NCBI GenBank assembly: GCA_036924285.1
Contig: JAYKYS010000009.1
Coordinates: 3,348,001-3,412,000, forward strand
Direction of reading: 5' to 3'
Origin: Asterella californica
Taxonomy: Eukaryota > Streptophyta > Marchantiopsida > Marchantiales > Aytoniaceae
Length of the DNA: 64,000 nt
The translations under genes and the position numbers were made by a program. The notes under the pieces are model-generated. The model worked only from the letters and a program-made list of their open reading frames with translations. It was not told the DNA's origin and made no database searches. Within the stretch, counting starts at the first letter, position 1, and the number at the start of each line of letters is the position of its first letter. Below, piece by piece: positions 42,747 through 54,620 of this stretch.

Positions 42747-44228
42747 TGTCGGGTTGAGAGTCTTCCTGGGAAGGGCGAACCTTCTGGCTGTGATATGAGC
42801 TTGAAGGCGGTGTTCAATCTACTCAAGGAAACGTTGAGCTCCTGGCTGTGGCTGGTTTACTCGAAGGATAGGCTTCAGGTCTCAAGGTGATACTGAAAAA
42901 CACTCATATAAGTCTCTAGGCTCTTCTGATATGTTCAGGAAGCAAAGTTCAGGCTTAACTAGCAATGATAAGGTCAGATGGTGAACTTTGACACTCAGGA
43001 TTGAGAAACATGTGAAGGTTCAGACCTCAGAACTCCTCCTACATGTAAATGAGGTTCTACTGGATACACATACGAAATTTCAGCTTCAGATCAGTTCAGA
43101 GCACTAAGATATGAACAGAAACTTTTTGAGTAGAGAAATTACGGCAGTTTTTTGTACCCAGACAGCTATTTCGACCTAAAACAGGAGATTGGCTCGATCA
43201 ATTTTAAAGTTTCTTACAGGATTTGCAGTACACAGCTTGCTGAACACTCCTGTGAAGTTGGGCCTCCTGATTCCACACAGAACTCCAGATCTCGCTCTCT
43301 GAAGTTGTTGTCCCAGATTGAGAGCTTTTCGGACCCCCTCTACTTCAGCGGCCGCCCTGAATTACTCAGTCGCTCAATCGATATGAAACTTTTTGGGAAA
43401 TCGTAGCCCTGCTGACAGTGAACACAGCCACGAAGTTTTGAAGCGATTTCCTCGATTCTGCTGCAAATGACACTCAAAACCCCAAATTGAACAGAAGTGC
43501 TTCAATTCTGACACAAATCGAACTTCAATCAGCCATAACTCCTTGTTTATTGCTCCAAATCGATCAAACTTTTCGATGAAAGTGCTTGGCTCGACGAGCT
43601 CTATCTCCCTATGCTCTCAGATTTCGCAGTACCCTCACAAATTGCTCGAACTCCACTCTAGAGCTCTGTTTCTAAATTTAGAGTTTAACAAAAGACAAAA
43701 ACAGACCAATGGGAGTTCATAGCTCCACTTGGTTGTCCTTTAGTACCCTAAACCACGTGGCAACTTAGTTTTACTCATAGGCTACCACGTCAAGCTCCCT
43801 AGAGTGCCAACGTAAAACTTAAACTACCTAAAATGACACGCAGCCCCGAAAAATAACTTAAATCAGCTAGAAAGCGTGCATGGGCGACAAGTAAGTACAA
43901 CCCATGATTTTAAACCCCTATCTACATGGTAAATCTAAGTCATGTACATTGAGTATCATAGATAAGTATGAATTTACTTGCACAAGCGTACGAATGCTTG
44001 AACAAGATAAATGTCATACTACCAACCTACTAGGATCCAAAATATTTGACAGAGTTAACACCATATGCAAAAGGTGTCAACCATAAGCATAAAAGACTAA
44101 GAACAGTACAGAGCTAACTTCTAAGACTACTAAACGTCAAGTGTCGGAGTAGAAATAACATGCGCTAAGTAACGCGACAGCAGTGATAAGTGAATCATTT
44201 ACTATGTCAAATGATTCACATCACGACA
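42747..44228 (-). repeat. 5' LTR of A1 (1,482 bp)
   Basis: Partner of 34943-36424. In element orientation this is the promoter-bearing LTR, beginning TGTCGTGATG at 44228 and ending CGACA at 42747. Confidence 0.93.
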
Positions 44229-45347
44229 ACGGGGTTAGATCAATCACAAGGTGTATGCCCCTTGTAGCCTTCCTAGGCTTCTGCCTACGAAAATGGTCTT
44301 CTTGCAGCACTACAACGACATTTATCTTCACGGAAGCTCAATAGAAGTCTCAGAAGCTCCCTAGAAGAAGATAGGAAGAAGGGTAGATGAGAAAAGATGA
44401 GGAAGAAGAGAAAATCCAAACAAGAGAAAACAAGATAAGAATGAGAAATTAAGACTGGGACAGGCTTCTAGTCCGGATCCTGACTAACAAGCTATCTCTG
44501 CTTGTAGTAATTTGGAGAGGAAGATAACAAATTCGCTTACAGTTACACAATATTCTACTTGAGGATGTCGTGTTTTGTTGTGAAAAGAAGTCTTCTTTCT
44601 TCTTCTGTCGCTGCTCCGACTACTCTGTCATCCGGGATCGCTTATCTATAAGACTGTCCGTATATAGATCCTAAGTGCTCCACTGGATGAGACAACCTTC
44701 GACTCTACACAGTTGCTAACAATCACCGCCACCCAAGAAGAAGGACTCCCATGCACAATTGGGTGTGAATTCGAGGAAACCCACTACCCAGAAGACACAA
44801 ACAAAGCTTCTGCACTGAAATCTGAAATCAATTCTCCGAGAAGAAGGTACATTGCTATTGGGAAGCTCACTCCCTCTACTTCCTGCTCCTATTCCTCGAC
44901 ACATCAGCTTAGAAACATGACTACACGATGATGTCATTTCCTGCTCTAGGCTGTCCATTACCTCTATCTACATCTTCGCATCTGGAAGCAAGGATACAGA
45001 TCCCTCCGGTGTAATCTATTCGTATGTCTATAGCATCAGATGTAATGTGGTTAATGCGTTCCAAATCCTACTCTGTGTTCTAACTTATACATCTGCCTTG
45101 AGGCATAGGGGAGATCCCTTCCAATCCTCAACTTGCAATCAGGAGAGATTGGGCGCTGTCAGAAGACCACCACCTCACATGCAGTCGGCTCCCTTCTCAA
45201 TTTGGAAACTTACTTTCTACTCCTGCGATGCCTACTCTGTCACATGGACAGTCGTCTAAAATTACAAGAGAAACTGACACTTCTCAAGATAGTAAATTTC
45301 GACTCCTACCAAAATTAGATAAGTCAACTGTCTTCCTAACTTATTGC

Positions 45348-47455
45348 CTACTCTAATTCATGAGGTGTGATCTCCTCCTGATCTACTCCTACCTGAACTC
45401 CTAACTCAGCTTTTGGTAAGGTGAGAAGCCCTATGAGTACCTCGGGTGTCACTGAGGTGACTTCCTCTTCGATATTCGTGGTTGGCTCCGATGGGACGGC
45501 TTTGAAAGACGGAAGCGTCTTCTGGGAAGCTGAGTCGACATGCGCTTCCTTGATCTTCTGGGATACTAGTTCGATGCGGAGAGCTGTGGTGACCTCACAG
45601 TGGTCAGAGGAAGTCACCTCCTCCACTCGAAACACCTGGGAAGACAACTCTGCTTCCTGTCTTCCAGAAGACACCTTGTCTTCTGGGACTTCTTCGCTTC
45701 CAGCGCTGTCACTACCAAGTGGACAACGAGGTCGAACTCCTCTTTCTCCAAATCTGTCCCGATCGCTGGTCTTGGAGTATGGGAAGATGTAACCGCTGAT
45801 GGTAGAATCGAAGAAAGACCATAAAGTGTCTTCAAGTCTTCAATCTGCCGGTCCAGATAGCGCAACATGCTCTCCTTGCACTCTACTAGCATCGTCTTGG
45901 ACTCGTCATCCCACTCCCTCGCTAGGGTGAGAAGCTTCCTACGCACGGTGAAGTTGAACTTCTTGCGAAGTGCTTCCACCGACTGTGTCAGCAGCAGTCT
46001 CTTCGCTCGAGCTTCTACTTCTTCCCGCTGCGTCTTCTCTGCTGTAGCTTGCGCTTCCGCGGCTTCTCGATGTGCCTTCCATGTCATCTTCTCCTCTGCA
46101 AGAGAGATGACCTTACCTCTGACCCGCAGAACCTCTTGGACACACTACTGTAGTCGTGCTTGCAACTCCTGGTTGCTCTTCCGTAACTCTGCTGACTCCT
46201 TGGCAGAAGCGGCTGCTTCCGTCTTGTACTTTACCGCAAGCTTCTCCGTGGTGCGGAGGTTGACCTTCAGCGCGTCCACCTTCTTCTGGACCTCTTCCTA
46301 CTGCATCAAGGTGCGCAGATAGAATCCAGGTCACAGTGGCTTCTCCTGGGGTATCGCGCGCTTCTCTACCAACTCCATAGCTGACTGGATCTCCAAATGG
46401 AAGAAGGCGTTGAATTCCTCCAACCTTCTTCTTGCGGAAGACAGGATCATCCCCACGAATTGATCGGGGATGTCTTCCTCGTCTTCCAGAGACAAAGATG
46501 CCTCTTCCACCACTGTGGTCTTCTGCTTCTACGCGCGAGAAGACGCTACTCTTCTCATCTTCCGAGGTGGAAGATCTCTTCTCATTGCAGGAGCGGTTCT
46601 CTTTGCTGCGCTTCCTCGAGTAGCAGTCGGAATGTCCATCCATACTTCAGCTTCTGGAGTCTTCGGAAGACTCCTTGTAGTTGCAAAAGCTATCTTCTGC
46701 GCAGTTCTGATGTTCAGCATCTCTTCCTGAAAATCTGACTCCGATCCAGAATGAATGATCGAAAAAGAGACGATCTTCCTAGACACACTCCTAGGCCTCA
46801 TCTTCCTCGGCGGTGATGGCGTCTTCCGTATCGTTGGAGTCATCTTCTCGCACCACAAGCGTCTTCTGATGAGTGCTTGATCTCATCTGAGGCACTAAAG
46901 TGAGAGAGGGAGTTACGCCCGCTGCTCGATCGTCTTCTCCCGAGGTTGCTTCTTTCACCTCGCACTTCCCTGTTGGTCTCGTCTTCTGTCAAGTCTCTCT
47001 TGGACACGTACAAATAACAGAAGAACGGGGTGAGGTGTCCTCCTGTTGAGATGTCCAAGTACACTAACTTTGCTTGAACGTCAGCGTGGAAGAAGGCGCT
47101 CCAATTGATAGGCAGTCCCTCCCAGATGGCTTCCAGGAACTCCACGTCCTGATCTTCAAGGTATCTCGTCTTCTGCGCCTTCTCCTTGAGAAAGAGGTGA
47201 AGAAGTAGCTTTGTCAGAAGATGCTTCCGTGGCTCTTGGTAAGCTTCTACCTTCCATCCATTCCTCCTCTATCTATCTTCCAGGAAGAGACAAGTCGTGC
47301 TTCCAGACACATGCCACTTCCTTGAGATCATATGTAAGATCTTCTTCTCGAGCTCGTATCCTCTATTCTCGGACTCTGGTCTATGAAAGGCCCTGCGCCA
47401 CCACTCCGTCGTCCAGGAGATGGTCTTCCACGAGCGACCCCTGCCTTCGCAAGTA
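45348..47455 (-). pseudogene. LTR-embedded coiled-coil ORF, copy B4
   Basis: Minus-strand frames give the family B LTR protein without its first ~60 residues. They include SRKWHVSGSTTCLFLEDR, then QDVEFLEAIWEGLPINW and GGHLTPFFCYLYVSKRDL (about 47320-46990), the Ser/Arg linker, coiled coil (about 46300-46020), EALRKKFNFTVRRKLLTLAR and an acidic C-terminus with EEVTSVTPEV (to 45348). There are more stops and frame changes than in B1-B3, so this copy looks older. Product unrecognised. Confidence 0.6.
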
Positions 47456-47545
47456 CAAAGTTACGAGGAGGCAGTGCTGCCCAAACCTCCTCCAGAAGAC
47501 CTTGGTCCGCGAGATTCTAGTTCCACGGGAAGAAGTTGAGACCCA

Positions 47546-47890
47546 TGGAGGGGGAGTTACGGCCGCTACTCGGTCTTCTTCTCCCGAGGTCTCTTCCTTC
47601 ATCTCGCACTGTCATGTTGGTCCATACCGTGCCAATTGATCTTTTGTCAGATCCTCCTTGGACACGTACAAATAGCAAAAGAACGGGGTGAGGTGCCCTC
47701 CTGCTGGGGGTGCCCAAGTACACCAACTCTGTCTGAACGTAAACGTGGAAGAAGGCGTCCTAATTAACGAGTAGTCCTTCTCAGACGACTTCCAGGAACT
47801 CCACGTCCTGATCTCCAAGGTATCTCGTCTTCTACGCTTTCTCCTTGAGAAAGAGATGAAGAAACAGCTTCGTCATAAGACGCTTCCGTG
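47546..47890 (-). repeat. B1-like patch duplicated at the end of copy B4
   Basis: Aligns with 11150-11500 of B1 at near identity, while the first B4 copy of the same segment (about 46900-47220) is much more diverged. This points to template switching or gene conversion from a B1-like LTR rather than simple tandem duplication. Confidence 0.65.
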
Positions 47891-48411
47891 ATAAGACGCG
47901 AGGGTCATTTATGGATCTCTTTTGTCTCACGCATAACAACTTGTTCCATCTTCTTCTCGAACTTTAGAAGAGAATTGTGAGAAGCCTTGCTGGCAAAATC
48001 TGGAGAGAATGATCAAGGATCATGTCTTTCCGTCACACAGCAAGCTTCTTCTGAGAAAGTACACGAGGTGAGGAGTCACAAAACAGAGTGTGAATGTTTA
48101 CATGTTTGTTGTGAGACCAGATTACGTGTAGGAAGTCGAAGATAGATGAGACCAATCATGAGAAGCTTGGCTGCGGGAAGTCTTCTGAAGACGTCAGTTA
48201 ACCAGAATCTGTCCCAGGAGTCTTCCTGGAGACCACTATCACTGCAGGAGTCCTCAGTCTTCTTCTGAACCATTCAGAGACTTCGCTCTCACGTATCTTG
48301 ACATCGTCTATTAGCAAGTAGGATAAATTGCAAGGTGCATTGTCTTCTTAGGAATCCATGCGATGTCTTGCTTAGTTAGAATTGCTTAGATGTAGCTTGG
48401 AAGACGTGATG
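47891..48411 (+). repeat. Family B LTR copy B5, first fragment
   Basis: Aligns in plus orientation with about 16946-17450 of the 5' LTR. Its own 5' end (about 1.3 kb) is missing at the head-to-head junction with B4. It is interrupted at 48411 by solo LTR B6 and resumes at 52782. Confidence 0.8.
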
Positions 48412-51400
48412 TGTAGTGTCGCAGGATTACTCCTTTTGCCCATTTAGTATATAAGATATTGTTCCCACAGAGGATTTGCACAAGTAACGCTGCTCTAAGT
48501 CTAAGATCTGTTCAAACACACAAACACACGGGTTTTGTCTAGGAATCCCTAGGAATCCCGTCTTCTCACAAAACCACACTTTTTCCAGACTCGCCAAAAG
48601 GTGCTCTGGACCTAAACAAACAACTACTAACTAAAATATCATACAACTATTCACGGAGAAGCTCGGAAAGACGCGCTTCCTGCTTCCAAGTCACTCCTTC
48701 CGGTCTTCTCATTACCGTTTTCCCGAAGCAATTCTCGGCTTTCTGGGGGTTCAACTCGGCTTCTCTCACCTCCAGAAGACTGTCTTGCTTCGTAGAAGTC
48801 GACTAGAATCGGCTGTTACACCTTACTCACTCTTACATTCCAACGGCTTAGATTAATCACAGGGTGTATGCCCCCTGTAGCCTTCCCAGGCTTTTGCCTA
48901 TGAAAATGGTCTTCTTGCATCACTACAACGACATTCACCTTCACGGAAGCTCAATAGGAGTCTCGGAAGCTCACTAGAAGAAGGTAAGAAGATGGGGAAG
49001 ATGAGGGAAGATGGGGAAGAAGGGAAAATCCAAACAAGAGAAAACAAGATGAAAAGGAGAAATTAAGGTTTCGACAAGCTTCTAGTCCGGATCCTGACTG
49101 CTTGTTATAGTTTGGGGAGGAAGACAACAAACGTGTGTACAGTTGCACCGTCTTCCACTTGAGGATGTCGTCTTCTGTTGTGGGAAAAAGGCTTCTTTCT
49201 TCTTCTCTTCGCTGCTCCAACTACTCTGTCTTCTGGGATCTCTTACCCATAAGACCGTCCGTACAGAGATCCGAAGTGCTCTATTGGACGAGCCAAGCTG
49301 CAATTCCACAACTGCTGACAGTCACCGTCACTCAAGAAGAACGCTTCGCATGCACAACCGGGAGTGAATCCAAGAAAACCCACCACCCAGAAGACATGGA
49401 CAAAGCTTCTGCACTCAAATCAGCAATCCATTCTCCGAGAAGAAGTCACATTGGCATTGGGAAGCTCACTCCCTCTACTTCCTGCGCCTACTCCTCGACA
49501 GAACAGCCTAGCCAATAGGACTGCACGAGAATGCCGTTCCCTGCTCCTAAACTGTCCACTACCTCTATCTACATCTTCGAACCACTGCTGGTAACGAGCA
49601 TGCAGACTCCTCCGGTATAATCTTAGTCTATTCGTATGTCTCTAACATCGGGTGTAGTGTGTGTGAAGAACTCAATTTCCTACTCGTCGATCCTACTTAT
49701 GCCTTTGCCACAAGAAAACAGAGCAGACGACCACCAGGGAGAGATGAGCGCTGTCAGAAGGCTGCCACCCCACATGCAAACGGTTTCTCTTTTCCTGATT
49801 AGCCCTCTATCTTGTTGTTCCTACGCTATCTATACTGTCACATGGTATCGTAACTAATTTTACATTGAAAACTGCCACCCTTAAGATAGCATGTTCGGTC
49901 TTACTAAGTTTGGAATTATCAACGTCGGTTACTATCTACTCTGATTGCTTGGAGGTAATCTCTACCTGATCTGCTCCTACCGGAACTACTAGCTCGGCTT
50001 CTGATAAGCTGGAAAGCCCTACGATTACCTCGGGTAACACTGAGGTGGCTTCCTCCTCATCGTTCTTTGCTGACCCTGCTGTCGTTGCTACTACTTCTGC
50101 TTCTGCTTCGGAAGACGGAAGCGTCTTCTGGGAAGCGGAGTCGAGTGGTGCTTCCTCGCTCTTCTGGAGCATTGGTTTGGTACTAGGGACCCTGGCGACC
50201 TCATAGGGATCCGGGGAAGTCGCTTCCTCCACGCGGAATACCTGGGAAGACGGTTCTTCTTCTTGTCTTCCAGAAGACATCTTGTCTTCCAGAAGACATC
50301 TTGTCTTCCGAACGCTGTCACTACCAAGTGCACAGCGAGGTCGAACTCCTCCTTCTCCAATTCGGATCCAGTCGATGGTGCTGGAGCTTGGGAAGATGCA
50401 GTTGCAAGTGGCGGAATCAAGGGAAGACCATAGAGTGTCTTCACTCCCTCTATCTGTCGATCCAAATACATGAACATGCTCTCCTTGCATTCTACCAACA
50501 TCGTCTTGGACTCGTCGTCCCATTCTCTAGCCAAGGTAAGAAGCTTCCCACCCGCGGTGAAGTTGAACTTCTTCCGAAGCGCTTCCACCGACTGAGCTAG
50601 CATCCCCTGCGCACGAGCTTCTGCTACTTCACTCTGCGTCTTCTCGGCTGCAGTATGCGCTTCTGCGGCTTCCCGCAGTGTCTTCCACGTCGTCTTCTTC
50701 TCTGCGAGAGCGGTGATCTTCCCCCGCACTCGGAGAACCTCTTGGTCGTGCTGCTGTGAACGCGCCTACAACTCCTAGTTGCTCTTCTTCAGTTGGGTTA
50801 GCTCCTTGGTAGAAGCGGCTGCTTCCGCCTTGTACTTCGTTGTTGCACTAAGCCGCTCAGTCCTTCCCAAGTTCTCACAGTCTAGCTTCCACTCTCGGAA
50901 GACGAAACTAGTCTTCCAGAAGACAGCTACTCCGTTTTCCGGGATTCTAACAGTGCTTCCTAAATAGCTCTTGTCTTCCGAGCTATATCTAAACAATCTT
51001 AACTAAGCAAGGCCTCGCATGGATTACCAAGAAGACAACCCACCTTGCATTACATCCTACTTCCTATCAGAAGATACAAGATTTGCGAGAAGTAGAGTGC
51101 ATAACAGGTTCAGAAGATGGTTGCGGACTCCTGCGGTGACAGTGGACTCTGGGAAGACTCCCGGGACAGCTTTCGATTCAATGTCTTTCTCGGAAGACCT
51201 CCCGAAGTCAGGCTTCCCTTCAATGGTCTCACCTGTCTTCTGCTTCCTACGCGCAATCTATCCTCACAACAAACTCAAGACATTTGCACTCTGTTCTTCT
51301 GACTTCTCACCTCTCATACACACTCAGAAGAAGCTTGCTGCTCGGTGGGAAGACATGATCCTCGACCATTCTCTCTGGATTCTGCCAGCAAGACTTCTCA

Positions 51401-52781
51401 CGACTCTCTCTTAAGTTCGGGAAGAAGAAGGAGTGGGCTGCTATGGGTCGGACAGAAGAGACCCGAAATGGACCCTCACGTCTTCTCGCGCATTTTGCGA
51501 GCCCTTCCAATCTTCTAGTCTCTCTAGGAAGATATGGATTTGAGAAGCTTGGAAGACCGGGAGGCACAGGCCTAGTTCCCGACTTCCAACTTCTCGAAAT
51601 AATAAAACAACTCACCAAGCCACTCAGGATTCGTACCAAGCCTCTCTTAACACCAAAGCAAAGCAAATCCACTCTTGATACGAATTGTATACAGTCGACT
51701 TCCGAAGATAGTCAGGCTTCCGAAAGCGTCTTCCGAAGATGTTCCAATCTTCTGAAGCGTCTTCTATTCCAGGTTTCAGGAGTAGAGGGATGGTAGGGTA
51801 GGGAAATTGATAGTTGGGATCTCCAATTTGAGGGCTAGGGATAGGGAAGCTCGAATTGAACTCGGGAAGAAGCAAGAAGATGTCTGACAGAAATTGGGCA
51901 GCGCTTCCGCGCCCAATGTCACAATAGGAAAATAGGGATGGGAGAATTGATCGATCAGGTTGCCTGCCAACCATCGGGGAAGCGCGGAGGATACCAAACA
52001 AAGGCGAGGAGCAGCGGGAAGGGAAAAGAACATGGGAAGAACCTCTACTATCTTCTGTCTGCTTCTCGAGTTGTCTTCTTCTTCCGCGCGCTTCCGGCTC
52101 TGGTCCCAGCTTCAATGCGACCCCACTGAGCTGCTTCTGTCGTCAGCTCCTGACTATGCCTTAATCGACCAAGACTTCCACCTTCGATTCCACTCAGCCG
52201 TCCTCCAATGTCAACTTTCGAGAGTTCACAGAAAACGCCTTCAGCTCACTACGCTTCCTGCGCTTCAGCAATTCGACCTCGTCTTCCGTCTAGCTTCGAG
52301 TCGATGCTAACCTCACTCAATTTCACCTCGCTGCCTTCCTCACTCGAATCAATCACTCTGAAATCGATCTTCTCAACCAAGAAGCGCTCTTGCTGCGGAA
52401 AATCACAATCTGCTAATGCGTTTTCTGTGCATCTTTCCCGCAGTTTAGGGGTTTTCGACCCTCCCGACTTATCTAACTTGTTCGGTGCTACCTGGTAGGT
52501 GCACCCACTCCTTACGTGGTTAAGCTTCGGCGGTTGCCGTCTTCCGGAAGATACGTGTCTTCCGCCGTCTTCCGTCTTCCGAAGACACCACCGAGAAGAC
52601 ACTTCCCGGAAGACGGTCGTCTTCCGAAGAAGTCTACTTCTTATTACAAAAAGCTCGTAAGATCATCTTCCTTCTAAGGAAGTCGTAATCTTAAGTAACA
52701 ACGCTTCTTCAGTTATACAAACAAGTTATTTATCTTAAAAATTTCAAACACTCGTGAATCCTGTAATTTGTGGGCACCACA
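48412..52781 (-). mobile_element. Family B solo LTR, copy B6 (4.4 kb)
   Basis: Plus strand runs from TGTAGTG at 48412 to CACCACA at 52781, with a perfect 5-bp TSD TGATG (48407-48411 and 52782-52786). It is inserted into another family B LTR (B5) in the opposite orientation. It is about 1.5 kb shorter than B1 because the N-terminal half of the embedded ORF is deleted (junction near 50845). No internal element sequence is present. Confidence 0.92.
49936..50850 (-). pseudogene. LTR-embedded coiled-coil ORF, copy B6 (C-terminal half)
   Basis: Keeps the second half of the coiled coil (MRGKITALAEKKTTWKTLRE, 50729 downward), the ALRKKFNFTAGGKLLTLARE block, and the acidic C-terminus in good condition. 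The frame 50523-49936 reads SSQVFRVEEATSPDPYEV and on to a natural stop. The N-terminal domain and linker are deleted, so no complete protein is possible. The C-terminal reading here helps define the consensus end of the family protein. Confidence 0.6.
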
Positions 52782-53488
52782 TGATGTACTTAGGAAGCAC
52801 TGTTAGAATTTTGAAAGACGGAATAGCTATCTTTTGGAAGACTAGATTCATCTTCTGAGAGTGAAAGTTGGACTGTGAGGACTTGGTGAAGACTGAGCCT
52901 TAGGCTCACATCAAGTATGTGTGATTTAGTGTAACAGAAGCTCGAACATGTCGATGCATCCTCGAGGGTTGGTGTTACCGCAAGCAAAGTTGGTCGAGGC
53001 CAGACCGTTCATCAAGGAGTTGGACCACGACTTCTTCACATGGGACTGGAACCTCATGGACCAGGGTATTCTGGAGGAGGTCTAGGTAGCATTATCACCT
53101 CGCAACCGTGTACATGTCAAGACAAGGGTCACTCGAGAAAGATCATCTTCGTGGACGATGAGGTGGTGACGTAAAGCTTTTCATCGAACAGAATCAAAGA
53201 ACCTTGGATATGAGTTGGATAAGAAGATTCTATGGATAATCTCAAGCAAGTGACATGTACTTGGAAGTACTACGTGTCTCTTCTAGGATGATTGACAAGG
53301 GAGGAATGGATGGAATATGGAAGCTTACCGGGAGCCGAAGAAACGTCTTCTGGGAAGTTGTACCTTCACCTTTTCTCCAAGGGAAAGGTCCAGAAGGTGA
53401 GATACCTTAGAGACCAAGACGTGGAGTTCTTGGAAGCTACCTGGGAAGGAATGGTCGTCAAGTGGGACGCCTTCTTCCATACCTACGT
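52782..53488 (+). repeat. Family B LTR copy B5, second fragment, with ORF N-terminus
   Basis: Resumes B5 after solo LTR B6 and aligns with about 17450-18160 of the 5' LTR. The LTR-embedded ORF starts at ATG 52948 (MSMHPRGLVLPQ in broken frames). Its frame 53292-53488 (YLHLFSKGKVQKVRYLRDQD) is cut by the A2 insertion at 53488 and continues at 62144. Confidence 0.8.
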
Positions 53489-54551
53489 TGTCGTGATGTG
53501 AATCATTTTACATTGTAAATAATTCACCTCTCTGTCAAGCGTTAGTCTCTCTGAGTGAAGTTAGGACCTCCGAGAAGTCGACACTAGAGGATATTATATA
53601 TTTTGAGTCTTAGTAGGTTGATTACCATGTTGATAGAGTTAAGTTCATGGGTTGTACTTACATGTCGTCCATGCATGCTTCCTAGCGAGGTTAGGTTATC
53701 TTTACCTACGTGTCGTTTTACATGTCTTCGCATGTAGTTTAAGGGTTACATTGGCACTTTAGGGGCTTGACGTGGTAGCCTATGTATGAAATTAAGTCAC
53801 CACGTGGTTTGGGACACAAAAGGACAGGGGAGTGGAGCTATGAACTCCCATTGGTCCAATTTTGTCTTTGTGTACTGCTAAACTTAGTAGTAGGGGTCTC
53901 AAGAGGAGTTCGAGCATTTGGTGAGGAGACTTCGAAATCTGAGAGCACAGGGAGATAGGGTTCGTCGTGCCAAGCACTGTCAGCGAAATTTTTGATCGAT
54001 TTGGAGCAATAAAGAAGGAGTTATGGCTGATTGAAGTTCGATTTGTGCCAGAATTGCAGCACTTCTGTTGATTTTGGGGTTTTCGGTGTCAATCGCAGTA
54101 GATTTGAGAAAATTGCTTCAAACCTTCGTGGTCACGTTCACTGTCAGTAGGGCTACGACTGTCATCAAATTTTCATGTCAATTGAGTGACTGAGTAATTC
54201 GAGGCGACCGCTGAAGTAGAGGGGGTCCGAAAAGCTCTCAATCTGGAACAGCAACTTCAGAGAGCGAGATCTGGAGTTCTGTGTACAATCAGGATTTGCA
54301 GTACACAGCTTGCTGAACACAGGAGTGTTCAGCAAGCTAGTCTGACTTGATTTTCGCTTCTTGAACATACTGGAGGGTCCATTCGACCTGAGTGAGTGTT
54401 TGTAGTGTTCCCTTTTGATCTGAAGCCTACCTCTGTAGTAAGCAACCATAGCCTGAAGCCCAACGCTTCCCTGAGTAGACTGAACACAACCTTCAAGATC
54501 ATATCACAGCCAGAAGGTTCCGCCCTTCCCAGGAAAACTCTCAACTCGACA
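53489..54551 (+). repeat. 5' LTR of A2, with internal rearrangement
   Basis: Aligns with 60817-62139 over most of its length but lacks about 290 bp between about 54295 and 54340. A short inverted piece replaces the missing part and creates the hairpin at 54307-54338. A TATA-like run is near 53593-53603. Confidence 0.9.
54307..54338 (+). repeat. Perfect 14-bp hairpin at the 5' LTR rearrangement
   Basis: Arms 54307-54320 (AGCTTGCTGAACAC) and 54325-54338 with a 4-nt loop AGGA. The 3' LTR has only one of the arms, in the context TTCACAGGAGTGTTCAGC, so the other arm is an inverted copy. Confidence 0.85.
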
Positions 54552-54553
54552 TC

Positions 54554-54571
54554 TGGTGCTTCCACTGAGAG
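54554..54571 (+). other. Primer-binding site of A2
   Basis: TGGTGCTTCCACTGAGAG, 2 nt after the LTR end, identical to the A1 site. tRNA not identified. Confidence 0.75.
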
Positions 54572-54620
54572 CTCTTGGGGTGATTGATTGAGAAGGTTGA
54601 GTTTACTACAAGGAGAAGAG

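Larger units (their letters stand above)
34943..44228 (-). mobile_element. Family A element, copy A1 (9.3 kb, young LTRs)
   Basis: Two 1,482-bp LTRs (34943-36424 and 42747-44228) with ends TGTCG...CGACA, a primer site, a polypurine tract, ORF1 (gag-protease) and ORF2 (RT-RNase H-integrase). The 4-bp TSD is ACGG (34939-34942 and 44229-44232). I see only two differences between the LTRs, so the insertion is recent. It lies within family B LTR copy B4. ORF1 has one nonsense codon; ORF2 has one nonsense codon and one frameshift. No chromodomain or envelope gene is visible. Confidence 0.93.
44229..47890 (-). repeat. Family B LTR copy B4, main part
   Basis: Continues 34523-34942 after the A1 insertion and aligns with 8463-11500 of B1 in the same orientation. 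It holds the coiled-coil ORF. Sequence from about 47546 repeats an earlier segment (46900-47220) and is closer to B1 than to that segment. The copy stops at about 47890, roughly 2.4 kb short of its LTR 5' end, where the opposite-strand copy B5 begins. Confidence 0.85.
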
